A stretch of DNA of 64,000 nt from SHAN690 sp023262195. GTDB lineage: Bacteria; Bacteroidota; Bacteroidia; Flavobacteriales_G; Salibacteraceae. A program made the translations under genes and the position numbers. Below the pieces are notes generated by a model that saw only the letters and a program-made list of their open reading frames with translations, ran no database searches and was not told the DNA's origin. This document shows, in pieces, positions 45,328-53,429 of this stretch. Positions within the stretch are counted from its first letter, which is position 1. Every line of letters starts with the position of its first letter. The stretch is from positions 930,001-994,000 of the forward strand of contig JAYQJE010000001.1 in assembly GCA_038142005.1 (NCBI GenBank). The letters run 5' to 3'.

Positions 45328-46887
45328 GTGAGCGAAATCAGCAAAGAAATGATCATTCGCACCGGGGATGGCGAAGTCGACATAGCACTTCTTGAAAACA
45401 AGGGACTTGTAGAGTACCACAACGAAAAACTCGATAAGGGTTTTAATGTGGGTGACTTGTTCCTTGGTAGAATAAAACGACTTGTCCCCGGGCTGAATGC
45501 AGCCTTTGTGGATGTAGGTTACGAAAAAGATGCATTTCTGCATTACCATGATTTAGGCCCTAAAGTCAAGTCATTGCAGAAATATATTTCTCAAGGCATC
45601 ACTGGTAAACGAGATTCAGGTCTATTGAATGACTTTGAAATCGAGCCAGACATCGATAAGAATGGTAAAATAGACCAGGTATTAAAGGCGAATCGCCATA
45701 TACTTGTGCAAATTGCCAAAGAACCTATTTCAACTAAAGGCCCCGATTAACCTGCGAATTAAGTATCGCAGGTAGATATATTGTACTCGTACCTTTTAGC
45801 GAGCGTATATCGGTATCTCAAAAAAAATTAAGAGTCGCGAAGAACGCGAACGCTTGAGAAGACTTATCTCAAGTATTAGACCTAAGAATTTTGGTGTGAT
45901 CGTGAGGACGGTTGCAGAAAATAAACGCGTGGCCGAGCTCGATGCGGATATGCGAAACCTCACCGATCGATGGAAAAAATCCTTCGAAGGCTTTACCTCC
46001 ACGAAGCCACCGGCCAAAGTACTTGGTGAAATTGATCGTACCAATGCGATCCTTAGAGACTTGCTGAGTCCTTCATTCAACCAAATTGTAGTTGATGATC
46101 AAACCCTCTATAATGACGTGTGTTCTTATTTAAAGACCATTTCACCAGAGAGTGAAAAGATGGTTAAGCTGCACAAAGGCCGTGCTGACGTAATGGAGCA
46201 CTTTGGAATTGAAAAGCAGATTAAGTCTCTTTTGGAAAGCACGTGACCATGAAATCTGGAGCCTACCTAGTGATTGAACACACCGAGGCGATGCACGTGA
46301 TTGATGTCAATAGCGGCAACACTGCCAAAGGAGAGAAGAGTCAAGAGGATAGCGCTATAAAGGTGAATATAGAGGCAGCGGAAGAAATAGCTAGGCAACT
46401 TAGGTTGCGCGATATGGGAGGCCTTGTGGTGGTCGATTTCATTGATATGCGCCAAAACGACAACCGAAAGCTTTTACTAAGTAAGCTTAAGGAGTTTATG
46501 TCCGCAGACCGAGCCAAACATCAAGTTTTGCCTGTGAGCCGATTTGGGTTGGTGGAAATCACTCGGCAGCGGGTACGTCCTGAGATGGCCATCAAGACTG
46601 CTGAAAAATGCCCAACGTGTAAAGGCACAGGGGAAGTGCAAGCGGCAATCACGGTTATTGATGAAATTGAGAATAACCTGAGGTCTCTTATGGAAGAGGC
46701 AAAGCCCAAAACTGTAACCGTTGCAGCACATCCTTTTGTGTCGGCTTTTTTGCAGAAGGGCATATATGGTTACCAGCGCAAATGGTTTAAGAGCTACAAA
46801 AAGTGGATCAATATTGAACCAAAGACAGTGCTTACCTTGCTAGACTATGAGTTTCTAGATAAGGACGGGAAAGAAATCCTTTTTTAA
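45328..46887 (+). CDS. rng: Ribonuclease G/E family, three frameshifts
   Basis: About 520 aa; a single-strand endoribonuclease for rRNA and mRNA processing. It starts at GTG 45328 (MSEISKEMIIRTGDGEVDIA). The S1 domain is GDLFLGRIKRLVPGLNAAFV, the active-site Asp region is AMHVIDVNSGNTAKG and GGLVVVDFIDMRQNDNR, and the zinc link is CPTCKGTGEV. Three frames are joined by one missing base each: a C run near 45739-45742 (GGCCCCGA), the A8 run near 45820-45827, and the T4 run near 46229-46232, the last restoring SLFGKHVTMKSGAYLVIEH. All three are homopolymer losses. Confidence 0.92.
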
Positions 46888-46895
46888 ACAGACGT

Positions 46896-46922
46896 AAAAA
46901 CCCCAATTTATTTGGGGTTTTT
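46896..46922 (+). terminator. Rho-independent terminator after rng
   Basis: AAAAACCCCAA and TTGGGGTTTTT form a strong hairpin with a T tract directly after the rng stop at 46887. Confidence 0.85.
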
Positions 46923-46952
46923 TATTGGTATAAATTCGCCTTTGGTAAAAGA

Positions 46953-47420
46953 ATGAATAAGCGAATTTCCATACTTGAGGCTATTCCAAAAATCCGCCAC
47001 TTCTGCAATTATCGTGAACGCTGCCATAAGGAGGTGCGCGACAAGCTCTATGCTATGGGTTTGTGGAAGGCAGACGTTGATCAGGCTATCATGCAAATGA
47101 TGGATGAAAATCTACTCAATGAAGAGCGCTACGCCAAGAGTTATGCTCGGGGTCACTTTTATCATAAAGATTGGGGTAAGTACAAAATATCCATAGAGTT
47201 GAAGAGCCGGCAAATACACGATCGACTTATAAAAGAAGCACTGAAAGAAATAGATCAGGAAGACTATGATGCCACCATCGAGCGTTTGATCAATAAGAAA
47301 TGGACCACATATGCAGGAAATAAATTTCAGAAAAAGCAGAAAGTGATGAATTTCTTGATTGGTAAGGGATATAGCTATAGTGAAATTTTACCCCGACTGA
47401 AGCAAAAGTTAGACAACTAA
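46953..47420 (+). CDS. recX: Regulatory protein RecX
   Basis: A 155-aa RecX-family protein made of three-helix repeats that modulates RecA filaments. CNYRERCHKEVRDKLYAMGL, then LLNEERYAKSYARGHFYHKD, WGKYKISIELKSRQI and KVMNFLIGKGYSYSEILPRL are the conserved blocks, at normal length. It lies just after the rng terminator and 27 bp before prfB, so it may be transcribed with prfB. Confidence 0.9.
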   Translation: MNKRISILEAIPKIRHFCNYRERCHKEVRDKLYAMGLWKADVDQAIMQMMDENLLNEERYAKSYARGHFYHKDWGKYKISIELKSRQIHDRLIKEALKEIDQEDYDATIERLINKKWTTYAGNKFQKKQKVMNFLIGKGYSYSEILPRLKQKLDN

Positions 47421-47447
47421 TCAACCTGCAAGCTACATTCGCACCCT

Positions 47448-48558
47448 ATGATAACACAAGACGACATCCGAGTGATGAGCGAGCGCCTGGAAGCGCTGAG
47501 GGGGTACCTTTGACATTGATCACAAGAAAGCCCAAATAGCGGACGAAGAGCAGCAAACACACGATCCCAATTTTTGGGATGATCCAAAAAAAGCCGAAGC
47601 CACCGTTAAGCAGATAAACAAGAAGAAAATCTGGACTAATGCCTATGATGAAATTAGCACTGCTCTCGATGATCTGACGGTGCTTTATGATTTCTATAAA
47701 GAAGATGAGGCCGAAGCTTCAGAGGTAGAAAAGCAACACCAAAAGCTTGAGGCGTTATTAGAGGATCTTGAGATGAAGAATATGCTCAGCGCTGAGGAGG
47801 ATAACTTGGATGCAGTGCTGCAAATTACGGCAGGAGCAGGTGGTACGGAAAGCTGCGATTGGGCCTCAATGCTCATGCGTATGTATTTGATGTGGGCAGA
47901 AAAAAATGGTTACAAAGTCACGGAGCTCAATTACCAAGAAGGGGATGTGGCTGGTGTGAAAACCGTGACTTTAGAGATTGCCGGAGACTTTGCCTTTGGA
48001 TACCTTAAGGGTGAGAATGGTGTTCACCGTTTGGTCAGAATTTCTCCATTCGACTCCAACGCAAAACGTCATACTTCATTTGTATCAGTTTACGTGTACC
48101 CATTGGTAGACGACAGCATTGAAATCACTGTGAACCCATCTGATATTGAATGGGATACGTTTAGATCGAGTGGTGCTGGAGGTCAAAATGTGAATAAGGT
48201 GGAGACTGGTGTGAGATTGAGGCACGGCCCTTCGGGAATTGTTATCGAAAATACCGAAACAAGATCGCAGCTACAGAATCGCGAGAAAGCCATTCAATTA
48301 TTAAAGTCTAGGCTCTATGAACTTGAGTTGGAGGAGCGCAGAGCCAAACAGGCTGAAATTGAAGCCAACAAGAAGAAGATTGAATGGGGAAGTCAAATCC
48401 GCAATTATGTGCTTCATCCTTACAAAATGGTGAAGGACGTGCGCACAGGAGTAGAAACAACAAACACCGATGCTGTGCTCAATGGCGACATTGATGAATT
48501 TCTTACTGGATTCTTGATGTGGTGGTCTGGAAAGCTCACCTATGAAGGTGAAGAATGA
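47448..48558 (+). CDS. prfB: Peptide chain release factor 2 with programmed +1 frameshift
   Basis: A 369-aa release factor reading UAA and UGA stop codons. The ATG is at 47448. The short first frame ends CTT TGA at 47508-47513; the ribosome slips +1 so that translation resumes as GAC ATT GAT (join 47448..47510, 47512..48558). The slip site is classic: AGGGGG (47499-47504), three spacer bases, then CTTTGAC. The RF2 codon-recognition motif SPF is in RISPFDSNAKR and the catalytic GGQ is in GAGGQNVNKVETG. RF2 levels autoregulate through this site. A perfect palindrome GATGCCTAGGCATC (48557-48570) follows the stop. Confidence 0.95.
47499..47514 (+). promoter_or_regulatory. prfB +1 frameshift signal (SD-like AGGGGG plus CTTTGAC)
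   Basis: The internal Shine-Dalgarno-like AGGGGG stands 3 nt ahead of the slippery CTT and the in-frame TGA, exactly the known autoregulatory arrangement of prfB. Confidence 0.9.
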
Positions 48559-48561
48559 TGC

Positions 48562-48738
48562 CTAGGCATCCATTTCTTTAGCAATCTCCTCTTCTTTTTT
48601 CTCTAAGAGACTAGGCATAAGGCTCGCTAAGCCGCCCATAGTGGCCCAGTAACCTAGGAAACCAACTAAGAATAATAAAATCCAAAAGGCCATTAAGAAA
48701 AAGCCTAGAAAAATAAAGAAGCCTACGTATTGCCCCAT
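48562..48738 (-). CDS. Small membrane protein, 58 aa
   Basis: An intact short ORF from ATG 48738 to TAG 48562: it starts MGQYVGFFIFLGFFLMAFWI, continues with LLFLVGFLGYWATMGGLASL, and ends in a charged helix rich in Glu and Lys (EKKEEEIAKEMDA). One long or two short transmembrane segments are predicted, with the charged tail probably cytoplasmic. It lies between prfB and fumC on the opposite strand; its start is only 60 bp from the fumC start. I do not recognise a named family. Confidence 0.6.
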   Translation of the reverse strand: MGQYVGFFIFLGFFLMAFWILLFLVGFLGYWATMGGLASLMPSLLEKKEEEIAKEMDA

Positions 48739-48746
48739 GGCGTTTT

Positions 48747-48754
48747 TACATTTG
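48747..48754 (+). promoter_or_regulatory. -7 box TACATTTG for fumC
   Basis: Matches TAnnTTTG, 44 bp ahead of the fumC ATG at 48799. Confidence 0.55.
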
Positions 48755-48798
48755 ACAGCGAATATAATTCAACTCTCAAAAACTTTAACGAAATAGTG

Positions 48799-50191
48799 AT
48801 GGAATTTAGAATAGAACACGACACGATGGGTGAAGTAAAAGTGCCCGCTGATAAGTATTGGGGAGCTCAGACTGAGCGGTCGAGGAATAACTTCAAGATT
48901 GGAGCTGAAGCGAGTATGCCGCTGGAAGTAGTTTACGGATTTGCTTACCTCAAAAAAGCAGCAGCACATGCCAATTGTGAGTTGGGGGTGTTGAGTGAAG
49001 AGAAAAGAGATCTAATATCAGCAGTGTGTGATGAGATTCTTGATGGTAAGCATGATCAACAGTTTCCACTTGTTGTGTGGCAAACAGGATCAGGCACTCA
49101 GTCAAATATGAATATGAATGAGGTGGTTAGTAACCGAGCCCACGTACTCAATGGGGGAAGCTGGGAGAAGGAGATAAGCTTATTCACCCCAATGATGATG
49201 TAAATAAATCTCAATCGTCCAATGATACTTTTCCAACTGGGATGCACATAGCGGGATATAAAATGGTGGTAGAAAATACCATTCCTGGAGTGGAGAAGCT
49301 ACGCGAAACCTTGGCTGCAAAAAGCAAGGAGTTCATGAACGTGGTGAAAATCGGTCGCACACATTTAATGGATGCTACACCACTTACCGTTGGCCAAGAA
49401 TTGAGTGGATACGTATCACAACTTGATCATGGCTTAAAAGCACTGCGCAATACGCTTGACCATTTAAGTCAAGTAGCACTTGGTGGCACTGCTGTGGGTA
49501 CTGGGATTAATACCCCAAAAGGATATTCTGAGTTGGTAGCGAAGAAGATTGCCGAATTTACCGGACACCCTTTTGTTACAGCAGAAAATAAATTCGAAGC
49601 CCTTGCAGCGCATGATGCCATTGTTGAAACGCATGGCGCTCTTAAGCAATTAGCAGTAAGTCTAATGAAAATCGGAAATGATATCCGGTTGTTGGCGAGC
49701 GGCCCGAGAGCGGAATTGGCGAATTGGTAATTCCAGAAAACGAACCGGGTTCCAGCATTATGCCAGGCAAGGTTAATCCAACACAATGCGAGGCCCTCAC
49801 CATGGTGTGCGCTCAGGTTATCGGAAACGATGTAGCGGTTACAACAGGTGGGATGAACGGACATTTTGAGCTCAATGTATTTAAACCAATGATGGCTTAT
49901 AATTTATTGTTGAGTGCCCGATTGATTGGAGATGCTTGCGTTTCATTTAATGATAATTGTGCCGTTGGTATTGAGCCAAATCATGCTAGAATTAACCAGA
50001 ACTTGGATAATTCACTTATGCTTGTTACCGCTTTAAACACCAAAATTGGATATGAAGCGGCAGCAAAAATTGCGAAGACAGCGCATAAAAACGGAACCAC
50101 GCTTAAGGAGGAGTCAGTGAATTTAGGCTACCTCACCGAGGAGGAATTTGACCAATGGGTTGACCCAAGTAAAATGATTGGAAGTCTGTAG
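48799..50191 (+). CDS. fumC: Class II fumarate hydratase, two frameshifts
   Basis: About 464 aa; interconverts fumarate and malate in the TCA cycle, no iron-sulfur cluster. The ATG at 48799 (MEFRIEHDTMGEVKVPADKY) is chosen over an upstream in-frame start. Motifs: YWGAQTERSRNNF, WQTGSGTQSNMNMNEVVSNR, SQSSNDTFPTGMH, GRTHLMDATPLTVGQELSGY and the superfamily signature GSSIMPGKVNPTQ. One base is missing in the G5 run at 49153-49157 (restoring NGGKLGEGDKLIHPNDDVN) and one near 49708-49713 (GCGGAATTG, restoring AGIGELVIPENEPG). Both are in G runs, so likely errors. Confidence 0.93.
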
Positions 50192-51017
50192 TTAGAGATA
50201 CTCAGACTTTCCATCTGACTTCAAGTCAGAGACAAATTGCTTGATTTTCTGCTCTTCGTCCTTTTGACAAATGAGGAGAGCAACTTTCGTATCAATGACA
50301 ATGTAATTATCAAGCCCCTGAATTACAGCTAGCTTGTTTTTAGGAATCATCATGATGGAGGATTTCGAGTCGTATACCCGCACATTGTCTCCAAGGGCTA
50401 CATTCTTATGCGCATCAGTCTTATCAATCTGATCATAGAGTGAGCCCCAAGTGCCAAGGTCGCTCCACCCGAAGTCTTGGCCAAGGACAACATCTACATT
50501 CTCAGCTTTTTCCATGATGCCGTAGTCGATGGAAATGCTTTCACATTGAGCGTAGACCTTTTCTAGTGTTTGAGATTCATCATCCGTCCAGTAGGCGTCA
50601 TTCATACTATTAAAGTCTTCTGCTATTCCTGGTAGGTGAGCTTCGAGTGCCTGTATAATGGCCGATGTTTTCCAAATAAACATTCCGCTATTCCAATAGA
50701 AATCACCGCAAGAGCTTATAGGCAGCATAAGCAATACAAGGCGCTGTGTTTCTTCGGCTTGGCTCGAGTAGTATTTGGTGGTTGTCAAGTTTTGGAAGAT
50801 GTTGTTTGGTGATCTCCGCATACTCTTTTGACGTTACTACATAGAAGTTTTCTGGTGGACATATTGGATTAAATCGTTCATAGGTTAATTGGATTAAAGA
50901 TGACCCCGTACCCAATATATCCAAGTATTGCTTGGGCATAGATTGTCGGCTCATTGGCCAAAATCTACTTCCAATACCTCCGGCCATAGCCACACAGTAC
51001 ACATTACTTCTATTCAT
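50192..51017 (-). pseudogene. Mannose-1-phosphate guanylyltransferase with internal deletion
   Basis: A nucleotidyltransferase making GDP-mannose for surface glycans. The N-terminal 104 codons are good: VYCVAMAGGIGSRFWPMSRQ, SMPKQYLDILGTGSSLIQLT and LEPSRRNTAPCIAYAAYKLL. Then, at about 50705-50715, the sequence jumps to CGDFYWNSGMFIWKTSAIIQ in another frame, and the C-terminal part (VDVVLGQDFGWSDLGTWGSL) runs normally to the end. The ~90 residues that normally lie between, including the Asp-His motif around residue 115, are absent, as the family is about 355 aa. Lost in the genome or by assembly. Confidence 0.75.
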
Positions 51018-51088
51018 GTTCTTGATCTTAAAAATGGCCGCAAATGTACGCTTCGCCTATATCAAAGAGATTGGTGTAAAGATTAACC

Positions 51089-51700
51089 CTATATCAAATC
51101 TATTTTGCTTTCACCATGGATGAGGTAAAACCGTCCCGTTGAGACCTCTTCACACCGATACCGAGTCCTGCGCAATTCTCCTTTTATAAACTTGCGGTTA
51201 GATGAGGTTGAAAACGCAGCGCCAAAGGGTATATCATTGAGCGTGATGTGCGATTCAGAGTCATATCTCCTTAAGGCCTTTAAAAGTCTTGGGTCACTGC
51301 AAGAGGCGGCTTTGGGTCGGTTGATATGGTTTATTATATCAGGTCTTATCTCGGATGGGAATACTTCGGCTGTGAGTAACTCTGCGAGCAAGTGTTGGTA
51401 TTCAATTTTCCAGCTATCACCATGTGGTTCTTTGAGCGACTTGCGTTTTGTGAAGTCAATGAGGTGGGCTATCTCGTGCGTGAATGTGATTAGAAAGGAA
51501 TATGGATTGAGATCACCGTTGACTGATATTTGTGCATGGCCATTTCCGAGTGCTTTGGGTCTAAAATCGCCCAGCTTAGTCTTACGAGGCTTTGATATCT
51601 TAATATTTACTGGATACTCAGTGACCCATTTATGAGCGATAGCGCAAGCGGCCATTGGCATATAGTTGCTCAGTTTGGATACAAACTGATTTTCGGTCAT
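51089..51700 (-). CDS. SprT-like zinc metalloprotease domain protein
   Basis: A 203-aa protein with the SprT-like domain. The zinc-binding HExxH is in ITFTHEIAHLIDF (His75, Glu76, His79) with SLKEPHGDSWK carrying the third ligand. ATG 51700 (MTENQFVSKL) is chosen because it overlaps the stop of the small lipoprotein gene (ATGA). SprT proteins are linked to DNA-protein crosslink repair in eukaryotes; the bacterial role is unclear. The C-terminal RTRYRCEEVSTGRFYLIHGE resembles a small Cys-poor ribbon. Confidence 0.85.
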   Translation of the reverse strand: MTENQFVSKLSNYMPMAACAIAHKWVTEYPVNIKISKPRKTKLGDFRPKALGNGHAQISVNGDLNPYSFLITFTHEIAHLIDFTKRKSLKEPHGDSWKIEYQHLLAELLTAEVFPSEIRPDIINHINRPKAASCSDPRLLKALRRYDSESHITLNDIPFGAAFSTSSNRKFIKGELRRTRYRCEEVSTGRFYLIHGESKIDLI

Positions 51701-51828
51701 GGTATTTGAACCTGAGTAGTTTGGTTTATGCTCCAATGGGGGCAATCACAATCTTTACCCTTAAAAAGTTTACATCCTGCTAGAGTCGAAAGCAAGATCA
51801 GAACTATTGCTATTCTTTTCACATGCAT
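51697..51828 (-). CDS. Mini-lipoprotein, 43 aa
   Basis: A short intact ORF from ATG 51828 to TGA 51697. Residues 1-18 are a signal peptide with lipobox LAGC (MHVKRIAIVLILLSTLAGC); the mature part is KLFKGKDCDCPHWSINQ and a short tail. Its stop overlaps the SprT start, implying a coupled pair. The CDCPHW motif seems to recur in Bacteroidota next to SprT genes, but that is from memory. Function unknown. Confidence 0.6.
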   Translation of the reverse strand: MHVKRIAIVLILLSTLAGCKLFKGKDCDCPHWSINQTTQVQIP

Positions 51829-51888
51829 GGGGATAAAGCTACTGCAAATTGACTAAATCACGCGAGCAATAAGATTTACATTTTGGCA

Positions 51889-52631
51889 ATGGGGAACTTT
51901 GTATTTCATCTCGGTAAGTACATAATGCTTATTTGGCGTGTGTTTAGCAAGCCTGAAAAGTTCTCCATATATCGTAGAAGGCTGTTTGATGAAATGATCA
52001 CCTTGGGATTAGACTCGCTTGGAATCATTATGGTCATTTCTGTATTCATGGGTGCGGTTATAACGATTCAAACTGCTGCGAACATCGATAGTGCTTTCAT
52101 ACCAACTTACACCATTGGTTTTACCACAAGACAATCTACCATATTGGAATTTAGTCCAACAATTATGGCGCTCATATTGGCTGGTAAAGTTGGCTCAAAC
52201 ATCGCATCAGAAATTGGTACGATGCGCATTACAGAGCAGATTGATGCACTCGAAATTATGGGCGTGAATTCATCTGCTTTTTGATCTTGCCTAAGATTAT
52301 AGCAGCAGTATTGATCAATCCCTTCCTTACTATTATTTCTATGTTCGTTAGTATTGGAGGAGGTTATGCTATTGCGATGTTCACTGATATTGTGACTGTA
52401 TCTGATTATGTGTATGGAATACAACTTGATTTCAAGCCATTCCATGTCGCCTATGCTTTGATCAAAACGGCTGTGTTTGCCTTTTTGCTTACCTCAATAC
52501 CTGCATATCAAGGTTACTATGCTTCTGGAAGCGCTCTGGAGGTTGGAAGTGCAAGTACACGAGGAGTTGTCTATAGTTCCATCGTAATTCTTGTGGCCAA
52601 CTACGTCATCACACAATTAATCTTGATATGA
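51889..52631 (+). CDS. mlaE: MlaE family ABC transporter permease, one frameshift
   Basis: About 247 aa; the inner-membrane permease of a phospholipid-transport system that keeps outer-membrane lipid asymmetry. LGIIMVISVFMGAVITIQTA, LEFSPTIMALILAGKVGSNI, ASEIGTMRITEQIDALEIMG and SIPAYQGYYASGSALEVGSA are MlaE hallmarks. One base is missing in the T5 run at 52278-52282 (GCTTTTTGATC); six Ts give NSSAFLILPKIIAAVLINPF. ATG 51889 is preferred over TTG 51883. It overlaps mlaF (ATGA). Confidence 0.9.
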
Positions 52632-53375
52632 TAGAGGTTGGGGATTTGAGCAAGTCTTTTGGCGATAAGGATGTTCTCAAAGGAATTTCCGTGACCTTCA
52701 ATGCAGGCCAAACCAATCTTATCATTGGTGCTAGTGGAAGCGGTAAGTCTACGCTTGCCCGATGCCTTATTGGCCTTGTGGAGCCAGACTCAGGGAGCAT
52801 ATTATACGATGGGAGAGATTTTATGAAAATGAAGGATAAGGAACGCAAAGAACTCCGCAAGGAGGTGGGTTTCTTGTTTCAGGGAAGTGCTCTTTTTTGA
52901 TTTTATGAATGTGCAGCAAAATGTGCAGTTTCCGCTCGATATGCTTACCACGCTCTCTTCTAAAGAAAAGAAGGCGCGCGTAGCTGAAGTATTGGAACGC
53001 GTGGAGTTATCTGGCGCAGATAAGCTTATGCCAAGTGAACTGAGTGGAGGGATGAAAAAACGCGTTGGAATTGCTCGTGCTATTGCTCCACGGCCCAAGT
53101 ACTTATTTTGTGACGAGCCTAACTCAGGACTTGATCCAATTACGGCAATCGTGATTGATAAGTTGATATATGAAATCACGAAAGAGTATAATATCACTAC
53201 ACTGGTGATTACTCATGACATGAATTCTGTGCTTGAAATTGGTGATCAAATTATTTTTATTCATCAAGGCCATAAGGCCTGGGAAGGTAATAGAGATGAA
53301 ATATTAGTCACAGATAGTAAGGAGGTGCTGGATTTTGTATATGCTTCCGAGTTTATGAAAAAAGCGAAGCCATAA
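52628..53375 (+). CDS. mlaF: MlaF-like ABC transporter ATP-binding protein, one frameshift
   Basis: About 248 aa ATPase partner of MlaE. Walker A is LIIGASGSGKSTLARCLIG, the Q-loop is VGFLFQGSALF, the signature is ELSGGMKKRVGIARAI, Walker B is YLFCDEPNSGLDP and the H-loop is LVITHDMNSVLEIGD. The frame breaks at a T6 run near 52893-52898; five Ts restore GSALFDFMNVQQNVQFPL. The usual third gene, an MCE-domain mlaD, does not follow here; a convergent T9SS gene does. Confidence 0.92.
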
Positions 53376-53378
53376 AAA

Positions 53379-53402
53379 ACCCCAAGGTTTTGGCCTCAGG
53401 GT
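53379..53402. terminator. Bidirectional terminator between mlaF and the T9SS gene
   Basis: ACCCCAAGG (53379-53387) pairs with CCTCAGGGT (53394-53402), allowing two G-U pairs, with an A6 run on one side that becomes T6 for minus-strand transcripts. It serves the minus-strand T9SS gene and possibly mlaF. Confidence 0.55.
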
Positions 53403-53429
53403 CTTCGAACTTTAAAAATAGAAATCAAA

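Noticed and set aside
45328..46887. Three separate small proteins in the rng region
   Set aside because: Each frame carries a different conserved part of one RNase G, joined by single-base homopolymer losses.
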